Source: Desulfovibrionaceae bacterium
GTDB lineage: Bacteria; Desulfobacterota; Desulfovibrionia; Desulfovibrionales; Desulfovibrionaceae
DNA: 26,451 nt
Reading direction: 5' to 3'
NCBI GenBank assembly: GCA_017613475.1
Contig: JAGADT010000022.1
Coordinates: 1-26,451 of the forward strand
Part shown: piece after piece, positions 1-6,511 of the stretch
How positions within the stretch are numbered: the stretch's first letter is position 1
Layout of the letters: each line of letters begins with the position of its first letter
Position numbers and translations under genes: made by a program
Notes under the pieces: generated by a model
Database searches by the model: none
Told to the model about the DNA's origin: nothing
Seen by the model: the letters and a program-made list of their open reading frames with translations, nothing else

Positions 1-110
1 CCATGGGGACAGTCCTTGGTATTTTGGCATGGCTGGACGGGGCGGGATGGCGGCTCTGCGGGGCCGGACATTGGACCAGCCCCTCAAAGCCGGGTGAAGA
101 TGCAGGCGCA

Positions 111-129
111 GAAAAAGCCGCAGGGCTGC
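111..129 (-). terminator. weak candidate terminator behind the repeat protein
   Basis: Read on the minus strand, AGCC and GGCT arms enclose a 4-nt loop and are followed by five T. It lies about 50 bases past the stop of the repeat-protein gene. A GC-rich inverted repeat at 161-178 overlaps that stop codon. The stem is only four base pairs, so this is a weak call. The remainder of bases 1-176 holds nothing else I can identify. Confidence 0.3.
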
Positions 130-176
130 AGGCTCCAGCCAAAAGGGAGCCGCGCCATGCGGGCAGGCGCTCCTGC

Positions 177-536
177 CTAGGCGAGCTTCTTGATGAGGAA
201 GTGGTATGCCGCGACGATTGCCTCGTCCATTTCGTGTTCCATGCCTTTGATCATGCAGTTGGAAACATTGCAGACAGTGGTTCCGTGGCCAGCGATGCTG
301 CTGGTTCCCGACCGCACGACGCCGCCTTTTACGTTAAGGACGACGGTGCCGGTCCCTGCGATGCTCGAAGTGCCGGCCCTGATGATGCCGTTCTTCACAT
401 TCCCAAGCACAGTGCCGCTGCCGGCGATGCTGCTGGTGCCCTTCCGTATGACGCCGTTCTTGATGTTCCCGAGCACTGATCCTGAACCTATTGAGGAATT
501 GCCGTCGCGAATGACGCCGTCCTTGAAATTGGGCAT
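177..536 (-). CDS. small tandem-repeat protein, 5-fold beta-flower-like
   Basis: This 119-residue protein is built almost wholly of a 22-residue repeat. Copies begin near residues 3, 24, 46 and 68, with a degraded fifth at 90. Each carries the pattern N-[VIF]-K-[ND]-G-[VI]-[IV]-R-x-G-[TN]-S-S-I, followed by a Gly-rich turn. Five short beta-rich repeats then a helical tail (residues 99-119) recall the small '5-fold beta-flower' proteins, in which each repeat forms one blade of a closed ring. That family match is from memory and is an inference. No signal peptide, membrane segment or catalytic motif is visible. The start is set by AAGGAGG seven bases upstream of ATG at 536; the frame is open further upstream, but no earlier start has such a site. 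Function is unknown. Confidence 0.8.
   Translation of the reverse strand: MPNFKDGVIRDGNSSIGSGSVLGNIKNGVIRKGTSSIAGSGTVLGNVKNGIIRAGTSSIAGTGTVVLNVKGGVVRSGTSSIAGHGTTVCNVSNCMIKGMEHEMDEAIVAAYHFLIKKLA
270..530 (-). repeat. 66-bp coding tandem repeat (4 copies plus a degenerate fifth)
   Basis: Four in-frame units of 63, 66, 66 and 66 bases encode the 21-22-residue repeats of the small protein. A degenerate fifth unit follows towards 240. The period is an exact codon multiple, so the repeat belongs to the protein fold. Confidence 0.8.
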
Positions 537-641
537 GGCTGCCTCCTTGCAGATGTTAAGGTTCAGCGGCAGGAGCCTGCAGCGTTTTTTCACGCGGAAG
601 AACCCTTTTCCTGAAGCGCTTTCCTGCAGCAGATACGATGA

Positions 642-669
642 TATCTACCTTGCCTGCACAGCGTGTCAA
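642..669 (-). promoter_or_regulatory. candidate sigma-70 promoter for the repeat protein
   Basis: On the minus strand a perfect TTGACA (664-669) is followed after 16 bases by TAGATA (642-647), about 105 bases upstream of the start codon. The -10 box is a poor match, so only the -35 is convincing. Confidence 0.4.
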
Positions 670-804
670 TGTTTTTTCCATGCTCAGAATCTGAAACGGG
701 AGCCGTTGTGGAAGGCATGGAACGAGCCCTGCATGCACTATGAAATCGAAGCGTTATATGTGCCTGCAGAGTGGCAGGGGGCTGCCCGGCGGCGCTGTTT
801 TCCG

Positions 805-927
805 CGAAAGCCGCTTGGAAAATGCCCGCTTAGCTCCAAAAGTCCCTTGGAAAAATTGCGCAAATGCCCAAAAAGTCCCTTGGAAAAGTTGCGCAAACCA
901 GGGAAAAGTCCCTTGAAAAAATTGCTG
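805..927 (+). repeat. 33-bp direct repeats upstream of the AAA ATPase
   Basis: About four tandem copies of a unit resembling AAAGTCCCTTGGAAAAATTG have their central AG at 809, 841, 874 and 907, giving periods of 32, 33 and 33 bases. The first copy is the most degenerate. The second and third copies each contain the perfect 8-bp palindrome TTGCGCAA (856-863 and 889-896). The last copy runs into a possible -35 element. The array could bind a regulator, but it is also open in two frames as an 11-residue repeat. Confidence 0.7.
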
Positions 928-940
928 TATGATTTAATAA
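913..940 (+). promoter_or_regulatory. candidate promoter for the DUF4143 ATPase
   Basis: TTGAAA at 913-918 is followed after 16 bases by TAATAA at 935-940, in an AT-rich stretch about 70 bases before the start codon. The -35 lies inside the last 33-bp repeat, so a protein bound to the repeats could affect transcription. Read only by eye. Confidence 0.4.
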
Positions 941-1011
941 TCTGTAAAAACAATATGTTATAGAAAAGTCTTTTTCCCGCCGGAAAAGGCGGATCTTGTA
1001 CGGATGGCGTT

Positions 1012-2331
1012 ATGCTGAAGCGAAAGATTGAAGGAAGGCTGGAAGCCTGGAAGGCATCAGAGGACAGGAACCCCCTTGTCATCAAGGGCTGCCGCCAGTG
1101 CGGCAAGACCTACTCCGTCCTGGACTTTGCCAAAAGGAACTACCGCCATGTCATCTATTTGAACTTTTTCCAGAATCCCGGCTATAAGGCCGTCTTTTCA
1201 GGCTCGCTTGAAATTGACACTGTGACCATGATGATCTCGTCGCTTCTTGGCCCCGGGGCGGACTTTGTGCAGGGAGAGACCGTCATCATCCTTGATGAAA
1301 TCCAGGAATGCCCCCAGGCCCGCACAGCGCTCAAGTTTTTTAAGATGGACGGGCGCTACGATGTGATTGCCACAGGCTCCCTTCTTGGCGTTAAGGGGTA
1401 CGGGCATGAGCCGGCCTCCATCCCCGTGGGCTATGAAAGCGTCATTGATATGTACCCCCTGGATTTCGAGGAATTCCTTTGGGCTTCAGGCATTTCCACA
1501 GAGCTTATCAGCCTGCTGCGCCGCTGCCTGGATGAGGAAACCCCGGTTCCTGAGCCTCTCCATGCCCGTTTGCAGGAACTGCTTTTGCAGTACGCGGTCG
1601 TGGGGGGGATGCCCGCGGTGGTGCAGGCCTTTGCGGATACCGGAAACATGGGCGGGGTGCTCATGATGCAGCGCGACATTGTCCGTTCCTATGAGGACGA
1701 CATGGTGAAATACGCGCCGGCGAAAGACAAGCCGCTTATTGCCGCCTGCTTCCAGTCGATCCCGCGCCAGCTTGGCAAGGAAAACAGGAAATTCCAGTAC
1801 AGCATGGTGAAAAAGGGGGGGACAGCCTCTAAGTTTGAAGGAAGCCTGCAGTGGATAGAGGATGCCGGCATCATCTCCCGCTGCTGCAACCTCTCCATCA
1901 CGGAACTGCCGCTTGATGGAAACGCGGAAAGGGATAACTTTAAGGTTTATATGAAAGATACGGGGCTTTTCGTCAGCATGCTTGAAGACGGGACCCAGTT
2001 TGATATTCTCCAGGGAAACCTTTACTCATACAAGGGCGCCGTGTTTGAGAACCTGGCTGCGGATATCTTTGCCAAAATGGGGCGGAAGCTGTACTTTTTC
2101 CGCAAGGACTCAGGGCTGGAAATTGATTTTGTCATGCGCTGGCGCGGCAAATGCGTTTTGGTCGAGGTCAAGGCGTCCACCGGAAACACGAAAAGCACAA
2201 AGACCCTGCTGAACCATCCGGAAAAGTACCATGTTTCCGAAGCCATCAAGCTTGGCAGTTACAATGTGGGCCGCGCCGGTGCTATCCTCACCCTGCCCAT
2301 GTACATGGCCTTTCTGCTTACGGAGTTTTGA
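1012..2331 (+). CDS. AAA family ATPase with C-terminal DUF4143 domain
   Basis: This 439-residue protein has the standard two-part layout of the AAA_14/DUF4143 family. The N-terminal NTPase shows the family's unusual P-loop G-C-R-Q-C-G-K-T near residue 26, Walker B V-I-I-L-D-E-I-Q near residue 91, and a sensor-like A-T-G-S-L-L-G near residue 120. The C-terminal part ends in a nuclease-like core, E-I-D-F-V followed about 12 residues on by V-L-V-E-V-K-A-S, which resembles the D/E-x-K motif of PD-(D/E)xK folds. Such proteins are common accessory genes whose cellular role is mostly unproven; links to mobile DNA or toxin-like functions are suggested but not shown here. No signal peptide or membrane segment is seen, so it should be cytoplasmic. 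The ribosome-binding site is weak. It stands alone behind a 33-bp repeat array. Confidence 0.85.
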   Translation: MLKRKIEGRLEAWKASEDRNPLVIKGCRQCGKTYSVLDFAKRNYRHVIYLNFFQNPGYKAVFSGSLEIDTVTMMISSLLGPGADFVQGETVIILDEIQECPQARTALKFFKMDGRYDVIATGSLLGVKGYGHEPASIPVGYESVIDMYPLDFEEFLWASGISTELISLLRRCLDEETPVPEPLHARLQELLLQYAVVGGMPAVVQAFADTGNMGGVLMMQRDIVRSYEDDMVKYAPAKDKPLIAACFQSIPRQLGKENRKFQYSMVKKGGTASKFEGSLQWIEDAGIISRCCNLSITELPLDGNAERDNFKVYMKDTGLFVSMLEDGTQFDILQGNLYSYKGAVFENLAADIFAKMGRKLYFFRKDSGLEIDFVMRWRGKCVLVEVKASTGNTKSTKTLLNHPEKYHVSEAIKLGSYNVGRAGAILTLPMYMAFLLTEF

Positions 2332-2389
2332 GCGGCTCCTGGCGCATGCCTTCAGCCTTTTTGCGTAATGTTTTACAGGATGTGTTATT

Positions 2390-2935
2390 ATGCGTGCATT
2401 GATGAAATTTTGCCGGCTCTTCCTGGCGCTTTTGCTAATTTGCTGCGTTCTTCCCGCGCAGGCGGACATTCCCTCGCCGGAGCGTTCGCTCAGGCGCGCG
2501 AGGCTGCACGCCTGGCGCAAGGAGTTCCCCCATTTGACCCCAACGCTGGATATCAGCCTGGACCAGCAGGGGAAAAACCTTCTCCTGCGCCTTGCGTTCA
2601 AGTGCCCGGCCTCATACAGCGTGCGCCTTGGCTACAGCAATGGGGATGGTGCGCTCGCCGGGGGCAGCATTACGGAGCTGGGCGGCGAGGTCCGGACTGA
2701 GCGCGTGCCCTTGTCCTCGCTTCCGGGCAGGGAGGGCAGCTGGCTTTTGCTGGTGGATTACCGCCTGCAGGGCGTGAAAGACAGCGGCTCCGGCCCGGAA
2801 CTGACGGGCAGGAGCGTTGAGGCCCGCATTGTCAGGCGTTTTTCCATATCTTTGCAGGGCGGGCGGCCGCAGCTCCGGGAAAAAGAGCTGAGCACAGGGG
2901 ATTTCCACATGTTCGAGAGGGACCGCAGCCTGTAA
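2390..2935 (+). CDS. secreted protein of unknown function
   Basis: This 181-residue protein has a clear Sec signal peptide. Basic residues are followed by a hydrophobic run to about residue 24, and a likely signal peptidase I site follows Ala-Gln-Ala, before Asp-Ile-Pro. The two cysteines sit inside the hydrophobic core and make no good lipobox. The mature part (about 155 residues) is beta-rich with many charged residues and no recognised motif, which suggests a periplasmic beta-sandwich, though this is a guess. Met1 (2390) and Met5 (2402) are both possible starts. It follows the ATPase gene by 58 bases and may share its transcript. Downstream lies a hairpin at 2974-2993 without a T run, then the duplicated livF end. 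Confidence 0.6.
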   Translation: MRALMKFCRLFLALLLICCVLPAQADIPSPERSLRRARLHAWRKEFPHLTPTLDISLDQQGKNLLLRLAFKCPASYSVRLGYSNGDGALAGGSITELGGEVRTERVPLSSLPGREGSWLLLVDYRLQGVKDSGSGPELTGRSVEARIVRRFSISLQGGRPQLREKELSTGDFHMFERDRSL

Positions 2936-3040
2936 GCCCGCGCTGCGGGTGCAGAATCAAGCCCAGCCAGGGGTTTGCCAGCTGCCTGGCAAAGCGCAGT
3001 GGCAGACGGCGTGTGCCGCCGTGTTGTTTCCAGGGACGCA

Positions 3041-3076
3041 AAAAAGGCCGTGGAGGGAAAGCCCCCGCGGCCTTTC
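3041..3076 (-). terminator. second copy of the livF terminator
   Basis: GGCCG and CGGCC arms with a GGG/CCC inner stem lie next to an A run, which reads as a T run on the minus strand. The outer parts match the hairpin behind intact livF (4972-5006), but the loop and inner stem differ. It probably ended the livF transcript before the insertion. Confidence 0.65.
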
Positions 3077-3097
3077 TGCGTCTTGTGTGGCTGCGTT

Positions 3098-3217
3098 TTA
3101 CATGCCCAGGTACGCCTTGCGCACCTGCTGGCTTTCCAGCAGCTTCTGGGCGGTGTCGGCCATGACCACGCGGCCGTTTTCCATCACATAGCCGCGGTCG
3201 GCAATGCGCAGGGCCTG
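3098..3217 (-). pseudogene. livF: orphan 3' end of livF (39 codons plus stop)
   Basis: Read on the minus strand, bases 3217-3098 encode the last 39 residues of LivF, from Q-A-L-R-I-A-D-R-G to the final A-Y-L-G-M and TAA. They correspond base for base to 5029-5148 in the intact gene. I count three nucleotide differences over the coding part, and all three are synonymous. Homology also continues through the terminator to about 3038. It breaks sharply at 3217/3218, one base-triplet from the stop codon of the neighbouring gene. No start or remaining ABC ATPase sequence is present, so this is a remnant left by an insertion or recombination. Confidence 0.85.
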
Positions 3218-3220
3218 CAT

Positions 3221-3933
3221 CTAATTGCTCAGGGAACAATCATCCATTTCAACACCGCCCAGCGCATAGATCGTCACTTTGCCGTAAACGGTTACTTTTT
3301 GTCCTTTTCTAAGCTGCGCCGCCCTGCCTTTTTCAGAGTCGTTCAAGGCGCAGTGTATTCCCCTGAAGCTTCCTCTCGCCTTCAGATAGACATGCGCTCC
3401 GCCAAGCATCCTGTTTCTATACTGTCAACGATTCCAGTTACCCCGATAAATTTGCCCTTATATTTTTGCTCAGCAGCAACTTCATTGGCTTCATATTCAG
3501 CGCTGAGCGCTGAAGCGGATATGACCCTGACCTGTTTTTTGATTGCCGTGGCACTTGGTTTGCACTGGGGATTCATCATCCTGAACAGCTTGCTTGTTCT
3601 ATGTTCCCAGTCTTCTATTGTCCGTATGCCCTGGCAGGGATCTTTATTTTCTTTGGGAGAAGGTGTTTCTATCGAAACCGGAGCTGAATCAGCCTTATCT
3701 TTAGGCGGCTCACTGAATACCACAATAGCGGCTATGACGAGAAGCAATAAAAATATGTACGTGAGGCATCCTTTTTTCTTTTTGCTAGGTTTTATGCCTT
3801 TTGTTTGCGGGGTCGTTTCAGGCTGGATTATTTGAGTTTGATCCATTTGTGACATAGGACAGCCGCAGTGGGGGCATTGAGCAGCATTTGTGGAGACTTG
3901 CTGGCCACAATCAGGACATTTAATGAGAGGCAT
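3221..3933 (-). pseudogene. zinc-ribbon, membrane-anchored OB-fold (tRNA_anti-like) protein, frameshifted
   Basis: The first frame (3933-3382, 183 residues) starts with a zinc ribbon (Cys6, Cys9, Cys20, Cys23). A linker, a basic stretch K-K-K-K and one membrane helix (about 55-73) follow, then a spacer and the start of an OB-like domain at E-A-N-E-V-A-A-E-Q-K-Y-K-G. After G-I-V-D-S-I-E-T-G the frame runs into unrelated sequence and stops. The rest of the domain continues in the next frame from base 3409, M-L-G-G-A-H-V-Y-L-K to D-D-C-S-L-S-N, ending at 3221. A single-base change near 3407-3411 explains this. The domain resembles the tRNA_anti-like family (PF12869). AAGGAG (minus strand, 3939-3944) marks the start. 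The related gene at 4133 is intact. A sequencing error, or a split but working pair, cannot be excluded. Confidence 0.7.
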
Positions 3934-3969
3934 GCGAACTCCTTATTTGAAATATTTAAAGTTTATGAA

Positions 3970-3998
3970 ACAGTACCGTTGCCAACAACAGTAGTCAA
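3970..3998 (-). promoter_or_regulatory. candidate promoter for the zinc-ribbon gene
   Basis: On the minus strand TTGACT (3993-3998) is followed after 17 bases by TACTGT (3970-3975), which keeps the key T, A and final T of the -10 box. It lies 37 bases upstream of the start codon and faces away from the promoter at 4079. Confidence 0.45.
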
Positions 3999-4078
3999 TC
4001 ATTTACGAAAAATTCTGGATAGCTAAGGCAACTTCGTGTTTTTTAACCATTTATTTTGATAAGCGTTTTTAACATAAA

Positions 4079-4107
4079 TTGACAATTTTATGAAAAATAG
4101 TTATTAA
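4079..4107 (+). promoter_or_regulatory. sigma-70 promoter for the signal-peptide OB-fold gene
   Basis: A perfect TTGACA (4079-4084) is followed after 17 bases by TATTAA (4102-4107). AAGGAG at 4121-4126 precedes the ATG at 4133. The inserted gene therefore carries its own expression signals. Confidence 0.65.
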
Positions 4108-4132
4108 ATTAAAGCTAACAAAGGAGCTTTTT

Positions 4133-4942
4133 ATGAAAAAAGTCTTTTTGCTTTCGTTTATTTGTCTTTCATTTATATTTTCTTCATCAATATCTAGCTT
4201 AGCATTTCAGGGGACGCGAGAAAATTATGCTAGAGTAGACAGCATTGGTGACAAATACGGCTTAGAAAAACTCTATGCAAATTCAAACTATGATAAATTA
4301 TTAAAGAAATGCCGCGAGCTCATTAAATCTGAAGATGAGTATGTTCGATTTGCCGCTTGGACATATATCGCTGATATTATGTCGGGCAAGAAAAAAATCG
4401 AAGAGGCAAGAGAAGCTATAAAGAAAATGTACGAAATCAATGAAGATGGCGTTATAGCCTCTTTTCTTAGTTTAGGATTTCTCTCGAGGATTGGTGAAGA
4501 TAAAAAGGCACTGGACGACTTTTTGGCAATACAAAAAAGAAATAAGGAAATGCCAGGCAGTCCTTTTTACAATGCTGATGAGAAGGCTGTTGATTTTGCT
4601 GGAAAAAATTTTATTGCTGCGGCCAGGACTGTAACACCTTCTAAAATCTGGAATGATTTTAATGAAAATGAAGTCGCGGCAGAGGATCAGTATAAAGGGC
4701 ATATTTTAGGTGTGAAGGGTAAAATTGGTAAAATAACCACATCTCCATTGGGATACCCTGAGGTTACTTTTAGCATAGATCAGTTTGGGCTTAAAGCCGT
4801 TAATTTTCAATTTGATAAGGAAAGCCGTAAAGACATAGCAAAATTAAAAAAGGGAAAGCAGATAACATTAGGTGGGGAATGCCAGGGATTTGTTATGGGC
4901 GCTACCGTAATTTTTAAAGACGCATTTATAGTAAAAGATTAA
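4133..4942 (+). CDS. exported helical-repeat plus OB-fold (tRNA_anti-like) protein
   Basis: This 269-residue protein begins with a signal peptide whose likely cleavage follows Ser-Leu-Ala at residue 24, so it should be periplasmic. Residues 35-170 are helical and charged, with spacing reminiscent of TPR repeats. The C-terminal 93 residues, from N-E-N-E-V-A-A-E-D-Q-Y-K-G, resemble the tRNA_anti-like OB domain (PF12869). They share the E-V-A-A-E-x-x-Y-K-G opening with the divergent gene at 3933. That domain name reflects fold similarity only and does not show RNA binding. Codons and base composition are strikingly AT-rich compared with all surrounding genes, which supports recent transfer. It has its own promoter and a strong AAGGAG site. 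Specific function is unknown; a role in the envelope is inferred from the signal peptide. Confidence 0.75.
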   Translation: MKKVFLLSFICLSFIFSSSISSLAFQGTRENYARVDSIGDKYGLEKLYANSNYDKLLKKCRELIKSEDEYVRFAAWTYIADIMSGKKKIEEAREAIKKMYEINEDGVIASFLSLGFLSRIGEDKKALDDFLAIQKRNKEMPGSPFYNADEKAVDFAGKNFIAAARTVTPSKIWNDFNENEVAAEDQYKGHILGVKGKIGKITTSPLGYPEVTFSIDQFGLKAVNFQFDKESRKDIAKLKKGKQITLGGECQGFVMGATVIFKDAFIVKD

Positions 4943-4971
4943 CTCTCTGATTAACCTTTTGAAAAGGCACG

Positions 4972-5006
4972 AAAAAAGGCCGCAGGGGGTTGTCCCCGCG
5001 GCCTTT
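4972..5006 (-). terminator. livF operon terminator
   Basis: On the minus strand GGCCGC and GCGGCC arms with an inner CCCC/GGGG stem are followed by six T, 23 bases after the livF stop. The A and T runs on both sides let it also end the rightward gene at 4133-4942. A short CCTTTTGAAAAGG palindrome lies at 4955-4967. Confidence 0.8.
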
Positions 5007-5028
5007 CTGCGCCTTGTGTGGCTGCGTT

Positions 5029-5733
5029 TTACATGCCCAGGTAGGCTTTGCGCACCTGCTGGCTTTCCAGCAGCTTCTGGGCGGTGTCGGCCATGACCAC
5101 GCGGCCGTTTTCCATCACGTAGCCGCGGTCGGCAATGCGCAGGGCCTGGTTGGCGTTCTGCTCCACTAGGAAGACCGTCACGCCGTCTTCGTTGACCTTG
5201 CGGATGATGCTGAAAATCTGGGAGATGATGATGGGCGCAAGCCCCAGGGAGGGTTCGTCCAAAAGGAGGATGCGCGGGCGGGCCATGAGCGCCCTGGAAA
5301 TGGCGAGCATCTGCTGCTCCCCGCCGGAAAGCGTGCCCCCCAGCTGGCGGCGGCGCTCCGCAAGGATGGGGAAGAGGCTGAACACATAGTCCAGGTCTGT
5401 CTGGATGCCCACGGCGTCCTTGCGCAGGAAGGCGCCCAGGTCCAGGTTCTCCTGCACGGTCATGTCCGGGAAAATGAGGCGGCCTTCCGGCACCTGGATG
5501 ATGCCGTGCCTTACAACGGCGTCGGAGGTCAGGCGGTGGATGGGCTTGCCCTCAAGCAGGATTTCGCCATGGCGCGGGCGGTTGATGCCGCAGATGGTCA
5601 TGAGCGTGGTGCTTTTCCCGGCGCCGTTCGCCCCGATCAGCGTCACGATCTCGCCTTTCCCAATGGTCAGGCTCACGTCATGAAGGGCTTGAATGGTGCC
5701 GTAGTAGGTATCCACGTTGCGCAATTCAAGCAT
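5029..5733 (-). CDS. livF: branched-chain amino-acid ABC transporter ATP-binding protein LivF
   Basis: One of two cytoplasmic ATPases that power LIV import. The 234 residues match usual LivF length. Visible are Walker A G-A-N-G-A-G-K-S (about 34-41), signature L-S-G-G-E-Q-Q, Walker B I-L-L-L-D-E-P-S with the catalytic Glu, and the switch region F-L-V-E-Q-N where other ABC proteins have His (Gln is usual in LivF). It overlaps livG by 8 bases, so translation is coupled. Its last 39 codons exist in a second copy at 3098-3217, because foreign DNA sits just behind the terminator. The present 3' end could therefore be a replacement brought with the insert. The protein looks intact. Confidence 0.95.
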   Translation of the reverse strand: MLELRNVDTYYGTIQALHDVSLTIGKGEIVTLIGANGAGKSTTLMTICGINRPRHGEILLEGKPIHRLTSDAVVRHGIIQVPEGRLIFPDMTVQENLDLGAFLRKDAVGIQTDLDYVFSLFPILAERRRQLGGTLSGGEQQMLAISRALMARPRILLLDEPSLGLAPIIISQIFSIIRKVNEDGVTVFLVEQNANQALRIADRGYVMENGRVVMADTAQKLLESQQVRKAYLGM

Positions 5734-6511
5734 GGCTTTCTTCTCCGAGATAGGCTTTGATAACCTTTGGGTTGTGGCGGATTTCCATGGGCGTCCCCTC
5801 CGCGATGCACGAGCCGTATTCCATCACGTAGATCCTGTCTGACATGGACATGACAATGTTCATGTCGTGCTCGATCAGCAGGACGCAGAGCTTGTGCGCT
5901 TCGCGGATGCGCTGCACAAGGGTTTCCAGCTCGCGGGTTTCAAAGGGGTTCATGCCCGCGGCGGGCTCATCCAGGAGCAGGACGGCCGGGGAGGTTGCGA
6001 GCGCCCTCGCGATTTCAAGCCTGCGCTGGGCGCCGTAGGGCAGGTTGCGGGCCTTTGCCGCGTAGGAGTTGTGCAGGTTCACGCTCCTGAGCAGCCCGTA
6101 GGCCTGGTCTATGGTTTCCTGCTCTTCGCGCAGGGCGGCGGGCGTGTGCAGGAGCGCGCCCATGATCCCCGCGCTTGTGCGGCAGTGGAAACCCACCATC
6201 ACGTTTTCCAGGACCGTCATTTCCTGGAAAAGGCGGATGTTCTGGAAGGTCCTGGCCAGGCCCAGCGCGGTAATGGCGTGGGGCTTTTTGCCGTTCAGGC
6301 TGGTTGTCGTGCCGTTGGCGTGCAGCAGCACCTCGCCTTCAGAAGGCTCATAAATGCCGGTGATGCAGTTGAAGAAGGTCGTCTTGCCGGCGCCGTTGGG
6401 GCCGATAAGCGCAACGATCTCATTGGGCGCAATGGAAAGGTCCACTTCGCTCACGGCTTTCAGACCGCCGAAGTAGCGGGAGAGTTTCTTGACTTCAAGA
6501 ACAGGGTTCAT
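5726..6511 (-). CDS. livG: branched-chain amino-acid ABC transporter ATP-binding protein LivG
   Basis: The second ATPase of the LIV importer, 261 residues, close to the family norm. It shows Walker A G-P-N-G-A-G-K-T (about 37-44), a LivG-type signature L-P-Y-G-A-Q-R-R-L-E-I-A-R, Walker B V-L-L-L-D-E-P-A-A-G-M-N-P, and the switch His in L-L-I-E-H-D-M. The C-terminal Y-L-G-E ending is also typical. The start ATG overlaps the livM stop as ATGA, and its own end overlaps livF, so livM, livG and livF form one tightly coupled unit. LivG and LivF should form a heterodimer on the cytoplasmic face of LivH/LivM. Confidence 0.95.
   Translation of the reverse strand: MNPVLEVKKLSRYFGGLKAVSEVDLSIAPNEIVALIGPNGAGKTTFFNCITGIYEPSEGEVLLHANGTTTSLNGKKPHAITALGLARTFQNIRLFQEMTVLENVMVGFHCRTSAGIMGALLHTPAALREEQETIDQAYGLLRSVNLHNSYAAKARNLPYGAQRRLEIARALATSPAVLLLDEPAAGMNPFETRELETLVQRIREAHKLCVLLIEHDMNIVMSMSDRIYVMEYGSCIAEGTPMEIRHNPKVIKAYLGEESHA

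Larger units (their letters stand above)
3218..4970. mobile_element. candidate inserted segment between two livF 3' ends
   Basis: The segment is bounded on both sides by about 180 bases of near-identical DNA (livF end plus terminator: 3038-3217 and about 4970-5148). It is much more AT-rich than its surroundings, most strikingly from 3950 to 4960. It carries two divergent genes with related OB-fold domains. No transposase, integrase, terminal inverted repeats or short target duplication is visible, so the mechanism is unknown. The likeliest reading is transfer by homologous or 3'-end-targeted recombination. Confidence 0.6.

Noticed and set aside
805..927. CRISPR array in the 33-bp repeats
   Set aside because: Copies are contiguous with no unique spacers, and there is no cas gene nearby.
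190..963. 257-residue plus-strand reading frame over the repeats
   Set aside because: Its first half is the reverse strand of the small repeat protein and its remainder is intergenic; no ribosome-binding site. The S-P-L-E-K-L-R-K repeats follow from the 33-bp period.
738..1106. Minus-strand 122-residue frame with repeated F-S-K-G-L-F
   Set aside because: It overlaps the start of the well-supported ATPase gene and has no domain features. I left it as a reading of the same 33-bp repeats, though a coding origin is not fully excluded.
2974..2993. TTTGCCAG/CTGGCAAA hairpin as terminator
   Set aside because: A good stem, but no T run follows on either strand, so I did not list it as a terminator.
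3395..3415. Programmed frameshift
   Set aside because: No slippery heptamer, strong downstream structure or internal Shine-Dalgarno placed to drive it; a single-base change is simpler.
3218..4970. Insertion sequence or transposon
   Set aside because: No transposase, no terminal inverted repeats and no short target duplication; the flanking direct repeat is about 180 bases and is part of livF, which fits recombination better.
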